NCBI GenBank assembly: GCA_016584305.1
Contig: JACEEZ010018580.1
Coordinates: 55,292-119,291 of the forward strand
Source: Chionoecetes opilio
Lineage: Eukaryota; Arthropoda; Malacostraca; Decapoda; Majidae
DNA length: 64,000 nucleotides
Reading direction: 5' to 3'
Positions 45,165 to 53,999 of this stretch are shown piece after piece. Each line of letters starts with the position of its first letter. The first letter of the stretch is position 1. Position numbers and translations under genes: made by a program. Under the pieces are notes generated by a model that saw only the letters and a list, made by a program, of their open reading frames with translations, was not told the DNA's origin and ran no database searches.

Positions 45165-45507
45165 GGGGAGGCGGTAGCAGAGTGGTTAGCGTCACCATGT
45201 GGCGTTCTCGAAGACCCGAGTTCGATCCCGAGTGAGACCCATAAATCCACTTAAAATCTTTCTGCACCGTCGAGTGGCCTAAGAACACCCACATGCTGCC
45301 CATTAACTCTACCTTCGATTGCGAGTGCATTGGAGGATACAGGGGGGCGGCATGAGCCTCTAATCACAGGCGTCACTATAACAATCCTGCCTGCGCCACC
45401 ACAGGCGAGGGCCAACCATCACAGCCAGCAAGTGAACCTCCAGGGCCTGCCATCCCACCCCTGGAGCTCACGGCCTACACGCGCTATAGGCACAGATGTA
45501 AAAAAAA
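45165..45507 (+). mobile_element. tRNA-derived SINE copy 5, full length
   Basis: Best copy of the SINE. The head 45171-45235 has A-box-like GGCGGTAGCAGAGTGGTTAG and an exact B-box core GAGTTCGATCCC. The body is about 260 bp and ends with an A tract at 45500-45507. The A tract lies five bases into the intron that follows the host exon at 45513-45656 (opposite strand). Confidence 0.9.
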
Positions 45508-45512
45508 CTTAC

Positions 45513-45656
45513 ATGAGTGGTTGTGGCGAGATAGTGTGTGAGTGCCTCCATGACGGCGATACACAGCTTGCTCTGCTTCTGTAGGGCACCCACCAGCAGG
45601 CCCACCAAGCCCCCCAGCTCAGCCACACGGCGCACCTCAGGGTTCACACCGCCATC
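45513..45656 (-). CDS. Host-gene exon, HEAT/ARM-like, 48 codons
   Basis: Acceptor ATGTAATGTGCAG before 45656; donor GTAAGT after 45513. Exactly 144 bp, phase 0 to phase 0. Encodes DGGVNPEVRRVAELGGLVG, LLVGALQKQSKLCIAVME and ALTHYLATTTH, an amphipathic-helix pattern typical of armadillo/HEAT repeats. Phases are compatible with exons 48526-48658 (upstream) and 39290-39495 (downstream). It is squeezed between a CR1 3' end (from 45667) and a SINE tail (to 45507). A corrupted copy lies at about 36590-36725. Gene identity unknown. Confidence 0.72.
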
Positions 45657-45666
45657 CTGCACATTA

Positions 45667-46015
45667 CATAAGAACATAAGGAAGCTACAAGAGGCTGGGA
45701 GACCTACACGTGGTAGTTCCTGTTACTTAACACTACCTACATCCACCTTTCATCCCCATCCATAACACTGTCCAGCCTCCTTTTAAAGCTCTCTATTGAC
45801 TCTGCACTAACTACCTGTCTACTGAGTCCATTCCAATCATTCACCACCCTATTTGTGAACCAGTTTTTCCCTATTTCTTTTTTAAATCTACGCTTTTCCA
45901 GCTTGAATCCGTTACTTCTTGATCTACCCTGGTTACTAGCCGTAAGAACTTTTCCTACCTCTCCTTTAAATCCTTTTATCCACTTAAAAACTTCTATCAA
46001 ATTGCCTATTACAAC
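45667..46015 (-). mobile_element. CR1 3' fragment beside a splice acceptor
   Basis: 5'-truncated CR1 on the minus strand encoding NLIEVFKWIKGFKGEVGKVL through DSVMDGDERWM. Its 3' terminal text (TTATGTTCTTATGT) runs to within about 8 bases of the CAG acceptor of the exon at 45656. More diverged from the first CR1 than the copy at 41568. Confidence 0.87.
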
Positions 46016-46088
46016 TACTATCAAGATCTAGACTAAGGAAAACATCACATACGTACTTCCATTTCTATACCATTTCCTTCACATTTAA

Positions 46089-46293
46089 CCCCTCGAGACC
46101 CAGAACGTAATTTCCATTGTAATTTGGGTACCTTTAGACGATTTTTAGTGACTACAAGCAATGTTTTATAGATATGACCCGTTTAGTATCCTTGTCCACT
46201 AACTAATTTGGTATATTTCGTTACTTTTTGTAATTATATGGCTCAAAAACATACAATTTTTTATACCCAAGGAAAGATCTGGGCGTGAAGGGG
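46089..46293. mobile_element. piggyBac-like MITE, 205 bp
   Basis: TTAA at 46085-46088 and 46294-46297. Imperfect inverted ends CCCCTCGAGACCCAG and (complement) CCCCTTCACGCCCAG. The ends resemble those of the element at 1957-2675 (CCCTTTCACGC), suggesting a related family. Confidence 0.8.
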
Positions 46294-46297
46294 TTAA

Positions 46298-46727
46298 GTA
46301 GTGTGGATTGTATAGTGTAGGCCCCAGCATGAATTATCGGTTTTTAATCTGTACCCAAACTGAAGTGTGTGAGTACAGAGCAGGATTGTATAAGGACTGA
46401 AGGAATCAAGGAATCTGACAGGGCAAAAAGCAGCCTGGATCAAGCCGTTGCAGTCCAGGGTTTTCCTAGATTCCCAGCCTGCGTCATGAAAAGATAAATA
46501 CTACATGCATAGACATCACGCACAGAACGGCAAGGTGGCTGGCAGCTATAAATAGATTTAGATCAGTATTTCCCAATTTCAGGATTCTTAGGGGGAATTT
46601 ATCCTGAGGGACATCTAAATTTGCTAGCATTTAGTCGACAGAAAAAATTATGTCTTAGAATGCGGCTATTGACTTTACTTCCAGTCTATATAGATATACT
46701 GTAGAGATAGTGTCTGTATACTTGTGT
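46298..46727. other. Unassigned intronic sequence
   Basis: No coding or repeat structure recognised. Confidence 0.4.
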
Positions 46728-46729
46728 TA

Positions 46730-47150
46730 CAGGTTGAAGTTCCCAAACTCGGCTCCCAAGACTCGCAACACCCAAAACTCGGCTATGGTTCCGGATTTTC
46801 CAAACACGGCAGAACACCCAAAACCCGGCGCGTAGTTGCCGGGTCGGCCGCTGGGTGCCACCACACTAGCCGCTTGGTTTCTCCCGCCGATTTGTTTGTT
46901 GTTATTGTTCAGTGGTGTTGTGACTCTAGAGTTGTGTACACTGTTATTTTGTGTACTTCTACAGGTCTGTTATTGGTATTATGGCTCCCAAACGTCCAGG
47001 AACACCTACTGTATTAGAATCTAAATAATTTTTTCATGTGATTTTCATGCTTTTGTTCCCCTTAATATATCTACGTTCTAAAAGTCGGAAAATTCCATGA
47101 CTCGGCTCGGCGCTGGTCCCGAGGTTGCCGAGTTTGGGAACTTCAACCTG
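46730..47150 (+). mobile_element. Tigger family 1 MITE, 421 bp
   Basis: Same TIRs as 40457-41392 and TA at 46728-46729 and 47151-47152. It keeps the transposase start MAPKRPGTPT, then jumps at 47012 to the text found at 41239 of the longer copy (attagaatc). About 490 bp are deleted, with the short shared sequence ACTG/GTATTAG at the junction. Confidence 0.92.
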
Positions 47151-47198
47151 TAATAAGCAAGTACATTTTGATTTTTTGGCTACTTTTTTTCACAGGAA

Positions 47199-47515
47199 GG
47201 GGGAAATCTGGATGGTTGAACTGGTTGTAGGGGGAAATCTGGATGGTTGAACTGGTTGAAGGGGGAAATCTGGATGGTTGAACTGGTTGTAGGGGGAAAT
47301 CTGGATGGTTGAACTGGTTGAAGGGGGAAATCTGGATGGTTGAACTGGTTGTAGGGGGAAATCTGGATGGTTGAACTGGTTGAAGGGGGAAATCTGGATG
47401 GTTGAACTGGTTGTAGGGGGAAATCTGGATGGTTGAACTGGTTGAAGGGGGAAATCTGGATGGTTGAACTGGTTGAAGGGGGAAATCTGGATGGTTGAAC
47501 TGGTTGAAGGGGGAA
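47199..47515. repeat. 31-bp tandem repeat, 10 copies
   Basis: Unit GGGGGAAATCTGGATGGTTG followed by AACTGGTTGWA. Units alternate ...GTA and ...GAA for the first eight copies, i.e. a 62-bp higher-order unit, then two GAA units. 31 is not a multiple of 3, so all three minus frames look open; these are not genes. Confidence 0.95.
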
Positions 47516-47633
47516 CCACAGAACAAGGTTGTGACCACTGATTGAGATGAAAGCTTTGAAGGATGTGAACAGTGACGGATTTGACAAACATTAATTGGGA
47601 GTTCCCAATGACTGACTGCAAGGCGTGACTATG

Positions 47634-47916
47634 ATAGTGCCACCACTCCTAAATGGCGGCTAAATAGATAGGCTATAAACACAGATACTCTTAACATAAT
47701 ATACAGATAGACATGATACTCTAATAAATAATCAAAATAAACAGGCTGGGCTCACACCTGTGTACAGCGTTGCCACGTTGACCAAACATGCGACGCCTTA
47801 CTTCTGTGCTATAGGGAACAACCATCACAAATACGATGAACACATGGCAACGCTGTACACAGGTGTCGGCCCAGCCTGACCACCCCCTAGCCGCCATTTA
47901 GGAGTGGTCGCACTAT
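47634..47916. mobile_element. Foldback MITE, 283 bp
   Basis: Inverted outer ends ATAGTGCCACCACTCCTAAA and complement (…TTTAGGAGTGGTCGCACTAT). A second inverted block near the centre (ggctgggctcacacctgtgt against acacaggtgtcggcccagcc) implies a two-step hairpin. No coding. Confidence 0.82.
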
Positions 47917-48092
47917 AATACTATATGTAGGACTGGAAAGGACAACCATGGCATTCAGACTTCCACAAAGAAGTGCTGAGAAACTGAAGCCTGGAAACTG
48001 AGCCTGTCAAGGATGCTCTTTCTTTCATGCAGTCTATTCATACAAGAGAGAGCTTGGTAGAGAGTTGCTTTGGTCACATTAATGGTTATACT

Positions 48093-48095
<3 letters not shown>

Positions 48096-48168
<73 letters not shown>
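48096..48168. repeat. (GA)n microsatellite
   Basis: About 73 bp of GA. A second tract at 48343-48403 flanks the far side of the tRNA-like sequence. Confidence 0.95.
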
Positions 48169-48170
<2 letters not shown>

Positions 48171-48341
48171 GATAAGATTTTCATCCTATCTAGACACTTT
48201 GCAAGTACCAACTACAAGGTTATTGACTATACAAAGCGCCGCCACGTCAGCACGAACTAGGCGGACTCGAACCGCTGACCGAATGCACAGGGACGCTGCA
48301 CATTGCGAGCTCACGTCTCTACCAACCTTGCCACCCTGACG

Positions 48342-48342
<1 letters not shown>
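48169..48342 (-). mobile_element. tRNA-derived SINE head (second family)
   Basis: The minus strand has a tRNA-like head: GGTGGCAAGGTTGGTAGAGA (A-box-like) and an exact B-box GGTTCGAGTCC at about 48260, followed by a short body and GAAAATCTTATCTTATC. It lies between two GA tracts. No cloverleaf was verified, so it is called a SINE head, not a tRNA gene. Confidence 0.65.
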
Positions 48343-48407
<65 letters not shown>

Positions 48408-48525
48408 TTGGCAGTCACAAGTCAAGTTTTCAGCCACGGCCATTCTCCTCTCCCCCTTTGAGGAGGTTTGCAGGCACATGTATCAGTAAAGCAGACTAGG
48501 ATAGCTGTAGGAGTGGTGTGACAAC

Positions 48526-48658
48526 CTTGTGCATCCTCCAGCATAGATGGTCCACCACACAGGCCACCAGGTGTCCCAGCACGCGGCCCTGGTCCTCCCG
48601 GCAACGCTGGCCCAGGCACATCAAAAACTGTACCAAGGTGCTGCTCATGCCCACACTC
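48526..48658 (-). CDS. Host-gene exon, HEAT/ARM-like, 44 codons
   Basis: Acceptor TTGTCTGCTTGCAG before 48658; weaker donor AAG/GTTGTC after 48526. 133 bp: one carried base, then 44 codons, ending phase 0 to match the exon at 45513-45656. Encodes SVGMSSTLVQFLMCLGQRC, REDQGRVLGHLVACVVDHL and CWRMHK, strongly helical with leucine-rich spacing. No stop in frame. It lies just left of the 276-N gap, so the preceding exon may be unsequenced. Identity unknown. Confidence 0.6.
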
Positions 48659-48724
48659 CTGCAAGCAGACAACTAAAATCAGTCTGTACAATATGAATTA
48701 ATAAATAATATATCATTTCTTCAT

Positions 48725-49000
48725 NNNNNNNNNNNNNNNNNNNNNNNNNNNNNNNNNNNNNNNNNNNNNNNNNNNNNNNNNNNNNNNNNNNNNNNNNNNN
48801 NNNNNNNNNNNNNNNNNNNNNNNNNNNNNNNNNNNNNNNNNNNNNNNNNNNNNNNNNNNNNNNNNNNNNNNNNNNNNNNNNNNNNNNNNNNNNNNNNNNN
48901 NNNNNNNNNNNNNNNNNNNNNNNNNNNNNNNNNNNNNNNNNNNNNNNNNNNNNNNNNNNNNNNNNNNNNNNNNNNNNNNNNNNNNNNNNNNNNNNNNNNN
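48725..49000. other. Assembly gap, 276 N
   Basis: Run of N. Frames reported across it are meaningless. Confidence 1.
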
Positions 49001-49083
49001 TGCCAGATGTGCCGTCTTCGATTACGGTATCGCCACCACAACTGTAAGCATTCCGTGCCTCTTCAAACCCATGCCCCATGCAT

Positions 49084-49534
49084 GGTAAAAAGACAAAAAA
49101 TCTCAGTTCACTGAATGAGCTTCGTTTCGTACTCGCCACCACAACTGATAAGCCCGCATCCTTACTGCCACCAACAGATGATGCCTTCGAACAACATGCA
49201 TTGCGGGCCCAATACCAAGTAGCAGTGTGGTGTCAGAGTCACATAGCAAAAACCTGAGAACATGAACCCAGTTGGCCATGGTTGGCATGTGAATGCAAAG
49301 GATGAACTGCGTCCAACAATGTACATGAATGAATGGGCACCAGCAGAGGTTAGAGACCTAACTCATGTGTACTGCACTGACAAAGGTTGTCGTGGACAAA
49401 AATGCCAGTGTGTCATTGCTGGACTTGAGTGCATTGACATTTGTTCCTGTGGTGGAGAATGTGCGAATCGGCCGGAGATAAGTGAGGTGGCAAATGGAGA
49501 TGAAGTCGGAGATGATACGGACATGATGGTGTAA
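49084..49534 (+). pseudogene. Cys-rich CXC-type domain protein fragment
   Basis: One frame from about 49084 encodes LNELRFVLATTTDKPASLLP and DDAFEQHALRAQYQVAVW. After a frameshift at about 49255 the frame 49262-49534 encodes NAKDELRPTMYMNEWAPAE and CRGQKCQCVIAGLECIDIC, then SCGGECANR and an acidic tail. The Cys pattern (C-x4-C-x2-C-x-C..C..C-x-C) looks like a CXC (tesmin/TSO1-like) metal-binding module. Similar modules, to my recollection, occur in multi-copy transposon-associated proteins of marine invertebrates, but I cannot assign the element. The N gap removes everything upstream. Confidence 0.5.
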
Positions 49535-49776
49535 ATACTGTAAGTAATCTTTGTAAGTGCCACAATAACTATTTTTTAGATATTCCAACATTCTCAATTT
49601 TGTATGGGTTAAATGGGTTGAATGGCCATGTTTTAATTAGGAACTGACTGTAAAACAGCATTATTCATAAAGTAGACATCCTAACGAATCAAACAATACC
49701 TCATTTGCCTTGTTCTAAAGTGTGGAGGGGTAACTCCTTAAATAAGGCCCTTTTTTGACCTCGACCGCTCCACTAG

Positions 49777-51031
49777 TGGTTTGGGCACGTGAAGAGGAGA
49801 GAAGGTGGTGAGGCATTGGGGAGAGCTGTTGGAGTGGAAGTGCCAGGTGAGAGTAAGGCGATGGAGGTGGTTTGGGCACGTGAAGAGGAGAGAAGGTGGT
49901 GAGGCATTGGGGAGAGCTGTTGGAGTGGAAGTGCCAGGTAAGAGTAAGGCGATGGAGGTGGTTTGGGCACGTGAAGAGGAGAGAAGGTGGTGAGGCATTG
50001 GGGAGAGCTGTTGGAGTGGAAGTGCCAGCTGAAAGTAAGGCGATGGAGGTGGTTTGGGCACGTGAAGAGGAGAGAAGGTGGTGAGGCATTGGGGAGAGCT
50101 GTTGGAGTGGAAGTGCCAGCTGAGAGTAAGGCGATGGAGGTGGTTTGGGCACGTGAAGAGGAGAGAAGGTGGTGAAGCATTGGGGAGAGCTGTTGGAGTG
50201 GAAGTGCCAGGGGAGAGTAAGGCGATGGAGGTGGTTTGGGCAAAGTGGAAGAGGAGAGAAGGTGGTGAGGCATTGGGGAGAGCTGTTGGAGTGGAAGTGC
50301 CAGGTAAGAGTAAGGCGATGGAGGTGGTTTGGGCACGTGAAGAGGAGAGAAGGTGGTGAGGCATTGGGGAGAGCTGTTGGAGTGGAAGTGCCAGCTGAGA
50401 GTAAGGCGATGGAGGTGGTTTGGGCACGTGCAGAGGAGAGAAGGTGGTGAGGCATTGGGGAGAGCTGTTGGAGTGGAAGTGCCAGGTGAGAGTAAGGCGA
50501 TGGAGGTGGTTTGGGCACGTGAAGAGGAGAAAAGGTGGTGACGCATTGGGGAGAGCTGTTGGAGTGGAAGTGCCAGGTGAGAGTAAGGCGATGGAGGTGG
50601 TTTGGGCACGTGAAGAGGAGAGAAGGTGGTGAGGCATTGGGGAGAGCTGTTGGAGTGGAAGTGCCAGGTGAGAGTAAGGCGATGTAGGTGGTTTGGGCAC
50701 GTGAAGAGGAGAGAAGGTGGTGAGGCATTGGGGAGAGCTGTTGGAGTGGAAGTGCCAGGTGAGAGTAAGGCGATGGAGGTGGTTTGGGCACGTGAAGAGG
50801 AGAGAAGGTGGTGAGGCATTGGGGAGAGCTGTTGGAGTGGAGGTGCCAGGGGAGAGTAAGGCGATGGAGGTGGTTTGGGCACGTGAAGAGGAGAGAAGGT
50901 GGTGAGGCATTGGGGAGAGCTGTTGGAGTGGAAGTGCCAGGTGAGAGTAAGGTGATGGAGATGGTTTGGGCACGTGAAGAGGAGAGAAGGTAGTGAGGCA
51001 TTGGGGAGAGCTGTTGGAGTGGAAGTGCCAG
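49777..51031 (+). repeat. 91-bp minisatellite, ~14 copies, LINE-coding derived
   Basis: Units start GTGGTTTGGGCACGTGAAGA at 49777, 49868, 49959, 50050, 50141, 50232, 50325, 50416, 50507, 50598, 50689, 50780, 50871 and 50962. One unit (50232) is 93 bp with 'gcaaagtggaag'. Since 91 = 3x30+1, each unit shifts the frame, so the array cannot be one protein, yet all three minus-strand frames stay open for 400-490 codons. Confidence 0.95.
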
Positions 51032-51170
51032 GTCGCCGTCCACCGAGCAGGCCAAGGAAGACATGGAGGCAGTGTGTTGAAGAGGATCTGGCAGCATTGG
51101 CCATTGAAGAAGTTGGGGCAATGGATAGAGATAGTTGGAAGTGTATCATCGACCCTCTAACCTCATAGGA
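49777..51170 (+). mobile_element. RTE-like LINE 3' end with internal minisatellite
   Basis: The right end (51000-51168) encodes a LINE C-terminal domain: RWFGHVKRREGGEALGRAV, RRPPSRPRKTWRQCVEEDL, then MDRDSWK and stop TAG at 51166-51168. This arrangement is typical of RTE-group RT C-termini. A GAAGAAGAG-rich 3' tail follows at 51200-51220. Everything to the left is tandem amplification of the part encoding RWRWFGHVKRREGGEALGRA. Confidence 0.75.
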
Positions 51171-51244
51171 ATTATGGGAAAAACTGACGTTAAACAGAAA
51201 GAAGAAGAGAAAGAGAGACCCCCAACAAAGGTACACATTCTTAC

Positions 51245-52242
51245 CTGGTCAATAAGGATGGGTCTCTCGTCGTCTGGCGTGGTGAAGGCGGTGGAGGTGG
51301 AGGTGGAGGTGGAGGTGGAGGTGGAGGTGGAGGTGGAGGTGGGTCTGTCAGAGGAGGAGCCGGAACGGAAGCTTGAGGTACTGGTGCTAGAAACTTGGCG
51401 ACTGTATGTACCAAAACCCAGTCCTAGTTCCTGTGTGTCTAAGTCTCCCATGTTGTATTGAGTCTCTAGCACCCGTTGTTTGTTCCTGGCAGCTGCTATA
51501 GTAGTGTTTCTAGATCTGAGGTTATTTATATTGTTCTTGGTAGCTGTTGTCTGGTGGTATTCATTCAGAACTTTCTCCTTGATAGCGGCAGCCTGCGCGC
51601 GTCTCTCCTTAAACTGCCGCACTAACTCATTCAGGTTGTGAGTTGTGTTCGGTTGTGTCTTCAGCCTGTACTTGTATCTGCGTTGTGTCCAGTACGGCGG
51701 TTGTCGCGGAGATGTTTGTGTTGGCGTCGGGTGACTGTGTGAGCATGATAGGGGGAGCGCCGATGGTCTCTGTCGTAGTGGCGCCCGGAGCGTTCATATT
51801 CCCATTGCCGTTGTCGCACAAAACATCCTCTATGGAACTCCTCATGTAGGCATAGTTAATATTCTCCACAACGCTGGTCTCGGGGATGGTTCGGTACTTT
51901 GCCTCCACCTCGGGAAGCTCCGGTAGGTTCTCGTCGAACGGCGTATCGACGAAATCCGACGATGTACTCATCATGGAAGCCGTCATGTCCGATACCGAAG
52001 ACACCTCCTGGTTCGGACTGTCCTTCAGTGACTCCTCACTCCTCCGTTTCTGAGTTCCGTTTCCTGCTCCACCTCCCTGTCCTCCCTGTCCCGCTGTTCC
52101 TGTGCCATGGTCCTGTCCTCCTCCCTCTCCCTGTCCCTCTCCTCCCGCCGCCTCCTCCCCGCCCTCTCCATGTCCTCCTTCTGCTCCCTCAGCCTCACAG
52201 CCTTCTCCTCCTTCACTACCTGTTGTCACTCCGGCATCTTGC
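51245..52242 (-). pseudogene. Host-gene exon(s): charged, Ser/Thr-rich, frame broken
   Basis: Acceptor TTTTTCTTTGCAG before 52242 and strong donor GTAAGA after 51245. The N-terminal frame encodes an Arg/Glu-rich coiled coil (QQVVKEEKAVRLREQKEDME, REERDREREEDRTM) but has TGA at about 52228 where Arg is expected. A one-base shift near 52060 leads to RRSEESLKDSPNQEVSSVSD and DENLPELPEVEAKYRTIPE. A second shift near 51650 leads to NLNELVRQFKERRAQAAAIK, RNKQRVLETQYNMGDLD and a (Ser-Thr)n run from a TGGAGG hexanucleotide repeat (51291-51340). Unidentified. Either a decaying gene or indel-damaged sequence. Confidence 0.5.
51291..51340. repeat. (GGTGGA)n hexanucleotide repeat
   Basis: Eight or so GGTGGA units on the plus strand, read as Ser-Thr repeats on the minus strand within the exon candidate. 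Confidence 0.9.
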
Positions 52243-52359
52243 CTGCAAAGAAAAAATATTTCCAAATTATCTTACTGAAATAATAGTAATAAGTAATAGT
52301 ACAATAATACTTCTAAATCATTATTAAATTAACTTATAGAAATAAATCAATATATCTAT

Positions 52360-52405
52360 CTCTTTTTCTCTTCTTTCACAAGCTGTTGACGCTCTCGCAC
52401 TTTGC
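52360..52405 (-). pseudogene. Duplicated exon start
   Basis: Minus strand reads TCTCTGAAG then GKVRERQQLVKEEKKR and a stop. It is parallel to the start of the exon at 52242 (GKMPE*QQVVKEEKA). An AG acceptor is retained. It looks like a short local duplication of the exon's first ~45 bp, with the Arg codon intact here. Confidence 0.55.
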
Positions 52406-53260
52406 CTTCAGAGAAAACTATATCAAAATCACGTAGAGGCAAAGATCACATGATGGATACATTATGATTCAGAAAGCAAATCCCAGGAATAAATACATTG
52501 TACAGATAATAGACAGACAATCAAATACGCATTTGAAAAAACAACCTCTTTTCACTCACACAAACTGATCACTTAACAGAAATCAATGAAATGCATGAAA
52601 AAACCCTAACTTTTCACTCCCTCACACAAACTGGCAACCTAACATTTAGATGAAATATATAACCCGATCTATTATGAGGCAATACCTCTGTCTCTCCACT
52701 CACTCTCGCTCTGTCACGCTTACAGGTGAAATAAATATACCTACATGTCTTGTCACTATCACACAAACTACTAACAGAACACTTAGATCAGATCAATAAG
52801 AAAAACCTGTCTTTTCACTCACTCTGATAACCACATGAATCAACCAGATACATATAAAAATAATAGATAAATACAATAAATCATAAATAAAAATGGATCA
52901 GATATATAAGGAAAGTAATCCGGTGTCTTTGCACTCACTCTCTATCTGTCTCTGTCAAACTGATTGCCTACCGTAGATAACAGTTAGGTCGCCAGGACAA
53001 CTTTTTTTCTGTTTACAGACGTTTGGTGGCGTTAATAGTTACATTTCTACATCCATGATTTCAGGACAGTTAGAAGGGGTTATCTGGAGAGTCTGTGTCA
53101 TTTTGTGTCTTCATCTGTGTCATAGTATGGCTATAAATGAACAAATGACAAAAATATCAACAAAGTGGTCACCAACAGTAGAGTCGCCATCTAGTGTTTA
53201 TTTATGTGTGAAAAAATCCTATATATATATTTCTGTACTAAATAACAGCTTATCGAAATC
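52406..53260. other. Probable intron, no feature
   Basis: AT-rich with recurrent 'tctttncactcac' motifs (52545, 52608, 52692, 52815, 52927). No coding structure. Confidence 0.45.
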
Positions 53261-53261
53261 A

Positions 53262-53542
53262 GTAGTAAAGATGGGGCATACGCTAAGGTGCGCATGGCCT
53301 CGGTGCTCATCTCCGTGGCATCAGCCCTTGAGCCTGTGGTACCCCGGGACACAGGGCTAGTGTGACACCCGGGTTACCACAGTTACCTTCCTCAGGTTTC
53401 CCCAGGTACCCATTTATCCACCATCCCAGAAAGGAAGGATGAACAGCTGGGTGGGCTGCACGCCGACTGCCCTGGCCGGAATTCCAACCCGGGCCAGCAG
53501 ATTCATAGCCAGGCTCGCTAACCACTACACCACGAGGCACTA
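53262..53542 (-). mobile_element. tRNA-derived SINE (third family)
   Basis: Minus-strand head CCTCGTGGTGTAGTGGTTAG (A-box) and a diverged B-box GGGTTGGAATTCC at about 53482. The body continues with GGGTACCTGGGGAAACCTGA and ends near 53262 (…TAGCGTATGCCCCATC). The architecture matches widespread arthropod tRNA-SINEs. No poly-A tail seen. Confidence 0.78.
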
Positions 53543-53611
53543 AGCAGCACCATATTTCAGAATTCAGACCAGAAAGCAGCAATAGTTCCATCAAAATCTG
53601 ACCCATGAGTG

Positions 53612-53795
53612 TCAATCAATCATTGGGGGCATACGCCGGGGGGCGCGTCGCCTCGCCCACCCTACGACGCAACTCCCGGGGGTCACCACGCGCGAGTTCC
53701 CATGCAGGCTCCTTTCCCATACCAAGCATCTCTCGACAAGAAACATCAACTTGCCCCAGCCACGAGCCTTGTGGGCGCCCCCTTGGCCTCCTCCA
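53612..53795 (-). mobile_element. RTE 3' end, short 5'-truncated copy
   Basis: About 184 bp nearly identical to 18249-18425, including the tcaatcaatcattggg tail and the C-terminal coding end (PPAYAP). The 5' truncation is at about 53795. Confidence 0.9.
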
Positions 53796-53999
53796 CCAAT
53801 GTCACTCCTCCAATGGTGATTACACGCAACACTTCTACCTTAACGACCAACCAAGGAAACGAGGCTACCATTGACAGTGAGAGTGATTAACGTCTATTTA
53901 AATCCCGCTGAAATCAAAAAACGTTATTAAAGTTTCAGAAATTATAATAAAACCTAAGACAAACTAACTGACATACGAAAAAGAAGCAAAAAAAGATAA

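Noticed and set aside
45171..45243. tRNA-Leu/Ser-like gene at the SINE head
   Set aside because: The same head occurs in several copies followed by a common body and poly-A tail, so it is a SINE promoter region.
47143..47621. Three 131-143-codon Pro/Phe/Gln-rich frames
   Set aside because: Generated by the 31-bp tandem repeat being open in every minus frame; no start context or homology.
48169..48342. A true tRNA gene
   Set aside because: A good B box is present, but no complete acceptor stem could be paired and the flanks continue as SINE body.
49002..49142. Open frame spanning the N gap
   Set aside because: Runs through 276 Ns; no information.
49715..51236. Three overlapping 411-487-codon minus-strand open frames
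   Set aside because: They are the three frames of the 91-bp minisatellite on the non-coding strand. Translation is pure repeat with period 91 residues, and LINE coding lies on the plus strand.
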